Source: Amycolatopsis sp. GM8 (GTDB taxonomy: Bacteria; Actinomycetota; Actinomycetes; Mycobacteriales; Pseudonocardiaceae). From it: a DNA stretch of 64,000 nt. The DNA is taken from positions 618,936 to 682,935 of the forward strand of contig NZ_JAJKFK010000004.1 in the NCBI RefSeq assembly GCF_021653975.1. Direction: 5' to 3'. The notes beneath the pieces are model-generated. The model searched no databases, had not been told where the DNA came from, and saw only the letters and a list, made by a program, of their open reading frames with translations. Below, in pieces: positions 61,401-64,000 of the stretch. Position 1 is the stretch's first letter. Each line of letters opens with the position of its first letter. Made by a program: the position numbers and the translations under genes.

Positions 61401-62217
61401 CTACGCGGGCCAGCCGTCGAAGACGCAGGCGAAGGTCCGGGAAGCGCTTTCCCGGCTGTATGTGGGGAGCGAGATCGGCCAGGGCTACCCGGGCGACGAC
61501 GACAACGGCGAGATGTCCGCCTGGTACATCTTCAGCGCGCTGGGCTTCTACCCGCTGCAAATGGGCAGCCCCGATTATGCTGTCGGCTCGCCGCTGTTCC
61601 AGCAGGCGACGATCCATCTGCCGGGGCGGGACCTGGTGATCAACGCGCCGAAGAACTCCGCGAAGAACGTCTACGTGCAGGGGCTGCGGGTGAACGGGCG
61701 GCCGTGGACCTCGACCTCGCTGCCGCACGACCTGCTGGCCCGCGGCGGGACGCTCGACTTCGACATGGGCCCGAACCCGTCGCGCTGGGGCACCGGCCCG
61801 TTCGACGCGCCGGACTCCATCACGAAGGGCGACCAGGCCCCGGTGCCGCTCGCCGACGTCACCGGTCCCGGCAAGGGCACCGGTTCGCCCGCCGCGCTGT
61901 TCGACAACACGTCGAAGACGGAGGCGCAGGCGTCCACGGTGCAATACCAGCTCTCGGCCCCCGGCGACCCGGTTTCGTCCTACACGCTGACCTCGGGCGC
62001 CGGGCCCGGCGGGGATCCGGCGGCCTGGACGCTGAGCGGCTCGACCGACGGGCAGCACTGGTCGACCCTGGACAGCAGGCAGAACCAGACGTTCACCTGG
62101 CGCGACCAGACCCGCCCGTTCCACGTCGCCCATCCCGGCGCCTACACCTACTACCGGCTGCAGTTCACCGGGCCGGTGACGCTCTCGGAGGTGGAACTCC
62201 TCGGCAAGCCGCGCTGA
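58450..62217 (+). CDS. Secreted GH92 alpha-mannosidase with flanking F5/8C (discoidin-like) domains
   Basis: A 1255-residue secreted enzyme. The signal peptide is residues 1-26 (VSVLVSAVALVAGFAPAATA). A discoidin/F5-8C-like domain follows (about 60-205: DTKWLAWEPTGWVRFQLSEP). Then come the GH92 N-terminal beta-sandwich (NFSRGNNFPATAVPHGFNFW) and the catalytic (alpha/alpha)6 barrel (VNNGFWDTYRTTWPAYDLLS, NLMTGTSSDVAFADAYLKGI, QGYPGDDDNGEMSAWYIFSA with the acidic pair expected for this calcium-dependent family). A second F5/8C-like domain occupies the last 130 residues. It removes terminal alpha-mannose from glycans outside the cell. ATG 58450 has only a weak ribosome site. Confidence 0.95.
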   Translation: MVRTRVVSVLVSAVALVAGFAPAATAAPPALSFSSSFEPGDPQPAVDTVEKSSGVNGANGSAVPGDIRGKVTDVTASDENTDGGEIAVNLLDASPDTKWLAWEPTGWVRFQLSEPVAITHYALTSANDAPERDPKDWTLEGSADGQVWTTIDQQTGQSFGKRFQTTTYQLPSAVTYQYYRLNVTANAGGPILQLAELLLANDEPAPPPLPYMRSYPDSGPVGGYSSKPHAGFTGLHAFRYSGTQTSDGHGYSYNRMFDVRIPVRPDTELSYEIFPQFTGSDLRYPSTNVALDLMFTDGSRLSDLGATDQYGFTLSPQGQGAGKALYTNQWNLIRAQLGKVARGKTISRILVGYDSTAGQASFGGWVDDVRLAPNTQQPAAHLSDNVLTTRGSNANGNFSRGNNFPATAVPHGFNFWTPETDAGSDSWLYRYQESNNAQNLPTLEAFGLSHEPSPWMGDRQTFQIMPSTAAGVPDGNRTARALPFKHDNETARPYYYGVRFENGMTGEIAPTDHAAMLRFTFPDGNANLIFDNVRNEGGLTLDPATNSLSGYSDVKSGLSAGAGRLYVYASFDQPVSTGGMLPGDGRDNVRGYLKFGGTTVTMRIATSLISVDQAKKNLGLEIAPRASFESVRDAAQAAWDKQLGVIEVRGASQDQLTTLYSNLYRLFLYPNSGFENVGTARQPKYAYASPFTQQVVDGKLYVNNGFWDTYRTTWPAYDLLSPDMAGTMIDGFVQQYRDGGWIARWSSPGYANLMTGTSSDVAFADAYLKGIRNFDIQSAYDAAIKNATVTPPNDSVGRKGLDSSIFLGYTPATTGEGMSWGIEGYVNDFGIANLSKKLADEAKPGDPRKQEYLDNYTYFLNRAQNYVHMFDPSVGFFQGRNPDGSFRTPAGQYDPRSWGGDYTETDGWGMAFTVPQDGQGLADLYGGKQGLANKLDQFFATQETATFPGAYGGTIHEMREARDVRMGQYGHSNQPSHHILYMYDYAGQPSKTQAKVREALSRLYVGSEIGQGYPGDDDNGEMSAWYIFSALGFYPLQMGSPDYAVGSPLFQQATIHLPGRDLVINAPKNSAKNVYVQGLRVNGRPWTSTSLPHDLLARGGTLDFDMGPNPSRWGTGPFDAPDSITKGDQAPVPLADVTGPGKGTGSPAALFDNTSKTEAQASTVQYQLSAPGDPVSSYTLTSGAGPGGDPAAWTLSGSTDGQHWSTLDSRQNQTFTWRDQTRPFHVAHPGAYTYYRLQFTGPVTLSEVELLGKPR

Positions 62218-62221
62218 GGAC

Positions 62222-62246
62222 AGCCGCCCGCACCCACCCGGCGGCT
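62222..62246. terminator. Weak hairpin between the two GH92 genes
   Basis: AGCCGCC (62222-62228) pairs with GGCGGCT (62240-62246), loop 11 nt. Short stem, no T-tract. It may only slow transcription between the two genes. Confidence 0.3.
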
Positions 62247-62327
62247 CAGCCACCGGATGAGGGCACGTTGACCTGCCCGGACGTGTCGTCTGCCTTGCCG
62301 AGCAGCCGCGGCGGTTACGGTGGGCAG

Positions 62328-64000
62328 GTGACTGCCGACCGGTTCCACTCGTCCTTCGAAGAAGGGGACCCCGTCCCGCTGGCCGGTGCGGTCGGCACCG
62401 GGCCTTCGCGGTCGCCGACAGCGAAGGCCGGCGCCGGCTTCACCGGGCTGCGGGCCCTGCGGTACGAGCGACCGCGCCGGGCCCGGCTGTTCGACGTGGA
62501 CGTTCCGGCCGGTGAGCACACCGAACTGTCCTATGTGGTCTTTCCGGAGGACGGCCTGTCGATCGCGGTGGACGCCGAACTCGACGACGGCAGCGGCCTG
62601 CCGGGCACGCTCGACCCCAAGACGTTGTACCCGAACCAGTGGAATCTCGTGCGGCGGCCGGTCCCGTCGGGCCGGACCGTGCGGGCGATCGTCCTCGACG
62701 GGCCGGACGCGACGGGCTGGCTCGACGACGTCCGCATCGCCGACCGGCCCCCGCGGCGGCAGGATCCTGTCGACCGGGTGCGCACCACGCGCGGCACCCA
62801 TTCCAGCGGAGAGTTCTCGCGTGGCAACACTTTTCCGGCAACGGCCGTGCCGCACGGGTTCAACTTCTGGACCCCGGTGACCGACGCGTCCTCGACCACC
62901 TGGCTGTACGAGTACCACCGCCGCAACGACGACGCGAACCGGACGCGGCTGGCCGGGTTCGCGCTGAGCCACCAGCCCAGCCCGTGGATGGGCGACCGGC
63001 ACACCTTCCTCATCGTGCCCGAGGGCGACCTCGCGTTCGGGCACGAGCACGAGACCGATCGCCCGTATCACTACGGCGTGCGGTTCGACGGCGGACTCGC
63101 GGTGGACCTGGCGCCGGCGGATCACGCGGCGTTGTTCCGGTTCGCCTTTCCTGACAAGGCCGTCGTGCGGTTCTCGTGCAAGAAGGGCGGTGTCCGGGTC
63201 GACGCGAAAACCGGCGAGGTCACGGGATACACGTCGGTGCGCAGCGGGCTTTCCGCCGGGGCACGGCGGATGTTCGTGTACGGCACCTTCGACCGCCCGG
63301 GCCGGCGGGACGGCAAGGGGCTCGCGTTCGACACGTCAACCGTCTCGTTGCGCATCGCGACCTCGTTGATCAGCCTGAAGCAGGCGAAACTGAACCTCGA
63401 CGCGGAAATCCCCGCCGGCACGACCTTCGAGCAGGTGCGGGACAACGCCCGGCAAGCGTGGCAGGACCTGCTGGGCCGGATCGAGCTCGACGGCGCGACC
63501 GAGGACCAGCTGACCACCTTCTATTCCTGTCTGTATCGCCTTTTCCTCTACCCGAACTCCGCGCATGAGGAGACGCCGTCCGGGCGCAGGCACGCGAGCC
63601 CGGTGGTGCGCCGCCGGTGGCCGAGCACCCGGAAGCGCACCGGCGCGAAGGTCGTCGACGGGCCGATGTCGGTCAACAACGGGTTCTGGGATACGTATCG
63701 CACGACGTGGCCCGCCTACGCCCTGCTCACGCCGGGCCGGTGCGGCGAGCTGATCGAGGGATTCGTGCAGCAGTACCGCGAAGGCGGGTGGATCGCGCGG
63801 TGGTCCTCCCCCGGCTACGCGGATCTGATGACCGGCACCAGCTCGGACGTCGCCTTCGCCGACGCCTACCTGAAAGGGGTGCGCGGGTTCGATGTGCACG
63901 CCGCACACGAGGCGGCGCTGAAGAACGCGACCGTCGCTGCGCCGAACCGTGCGGTCGGCCGCAAGGGCCTGACCGAGTCGATCTTCCTCGGCTACACGCC
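62328..64000 (+). CDS. Second GH92 family mannosidase, 3' end outside window
   Basis: An open frame from GTG 62328 with no stop through the window end (557 complete codons). It is homologous to the preceding GH92: FHSSFEEGDPVPL at the start corresponds to FSSSFEPGDPQPA there. GEFSRGNTFPATAVPHGFNF, SVNNGFWDTYRTTWPAYALL and DLMTGTSSDVAFADAYLKGV are shared catalytic-domain landmarks. It has no signal peptide and no N-terminal F5/8C domain, so either it works inside the cell or its true start is elsewhere; I found none better upstream. The insertion SGRRHASPVVRRRWPSTRK is unusually basic. A tandem duplication with loss of secretion parts is likely. Confidence 0.9.
   Translation, partial: MTADRFHSSFEEGDPVPLAGAVGTGPSRSPTAKAGAGFTGLRALRYERPRRARLFDVDVPAGEHTELSYVVFPEDGLSIAVDAELDDGSGLPGTLDPKTLYPNQWNLVRRPVPSGRTVRAIVLDGPDATGWLDDVRIADRPPRRQDPVDRVRTTRGTHSSGEFSRGNTFPATAVPHGFNFWTPVTDASSTTWLYEYHRRNDDANRTRLAGFALSHQPSPWMGDRHTFLIVPEGDLAFGHEHETDRPYHYGVRFDGGLAVDLAPADHAALFRFAFPDKAVVRFSCKKGGVRVDAKTGEVTGYTSVRSGLSAGARRMFVYGTFDRPGRRDGKGLAFDTSTVSLRIATSLISLKQAKLNLDAEIPAGTTFEQVRDNARQAWQDLLGRIELDGATEDQLTTFYSCLYRLFLYPNSAHEETPSGRRHASPVVRRRWPSTRKRTGAKVVDGPMSVNNGFWDTYRTTWPAYALLTPGRCGELIEGFVQQYREGGWIARWSSPGYADLMTGTSSDVAFADAYLKGVRGFDVHAAHEAALKNATVAAPNRAVGRKGLTESIFLGYT

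Noticed and set aside
57241..62253. A minus-strand open frame of about 1670 codons opposite the P450 and the first GH92 gene
   Set aside because: It is antisense to two well-supported genes. Its sequence is Arg/Val/Gly-rich without domains, the usual by-product of codon bias at very high GC.

Overview
This is a 64 kb stretch of a very GC-rich actinobacterial chromosome. Gene content and style point to the Pseudonocardiaceae, and Amycolatopsis or a close relative is my best guess. Supporting signs are frequent GTG starts, 4-bp ATGA/GTGA gene overlaps, an S-adenosylmethionine methyltransferase of the actinobacterial DUF574 type, an isorenieratene-type carotenoid locus, an actinobacterial soluble di-iron monooxygenase cluster, a LexA box of the GAAC-N4-GTTC type, and short family-like intergenic repeats between convergent genes. 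I saw no rRNA, tRNA, CRISPR array, prophage, insertion sequence or plasmid function. The window reads as ordinary chromosome with lineage-specific metabolic islands.

Layout: 1-12.6 kb holds an ECF sigma factor cut by the window edge, a GntR regulator with an acetamidase/formamidase-like enzyme, a bifunctional penicillin-binding protein, a glutathione-independent formaldehyde dehydrogenase, DoxX, a broken nitroreductase, an MMPL exporter, a lipoprotein and a membrane protein. 12.6-23.7 kb is the metabolic centrepiece: a propane-type (group 5) soluble di-iron monooxygenase operon on the minus strand (prmA, prmB, prmC, prmD, amidohydrolase, DUF59 protein, alcohol dehydrogenase, dedicated GroEL). 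A small unknown gene precedes it and an AcoR/MimR-like activator diverges from it. Two TGTCTCA-N3-TGAGACA palindromes lie in the control region, so the locus looks like one self-contained system: activator, sites, hydroxylase, maturation factors and downstream alcohol oxidation.

23.9-38.5 kb is mixed: an MFS exporter, a DUF574 methyltransferase, SOS-controlled dinB, a GNAT/TetR pair with three copies of one palindromic operator, a group 2 sigma factor with a textbook terminator, a LigD-type NHEJ polymerase, an SRPBCC-AMP-ligase fusion, a Baeyer-Villiger-type monooxygenase, a Tat-exported PHP phosphoesterase with an overlapping unknown partner, and an ArsR/AHSA1 pair. 38.6-43.3 kb is a carotenoid locus (crtB, crtYc, crtYd, a frameshifted crtT-like methyltransferase, crtU and a convergent Rieske protein). 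It looks suited to aromatic carotenoids of the isorenieratene type, but crtE and crtI must lie elsewhere.

43.4-58.4 kb contains a DUF2961/GH172 glycosidase, a TauD-type dioxygenase, two tandem-domain universal stress proteins and a flavin-binding protein with DosR-like sites, a degraded secreted-protein gene, glycogen/maltose-1-phosphate genes (glgA-glgC), an M55-M20 peptidase pair, and a TetR regulator with its operator followed by a cytochrome P450. 58.4 kb to the end holds two GH92 alpha-mannosidases in tandem. The first is secreted with flanking discoidin-like domains. The second has no visible signal peptide and runs off the window.

Three genes are visibly broken (nitroreductase, crtT-like methyltransferase, secreted CHAP-like protein). 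Two of the breaks leave long open frames that run into the next gene, and a naive annotation would report these as fusion proteins.
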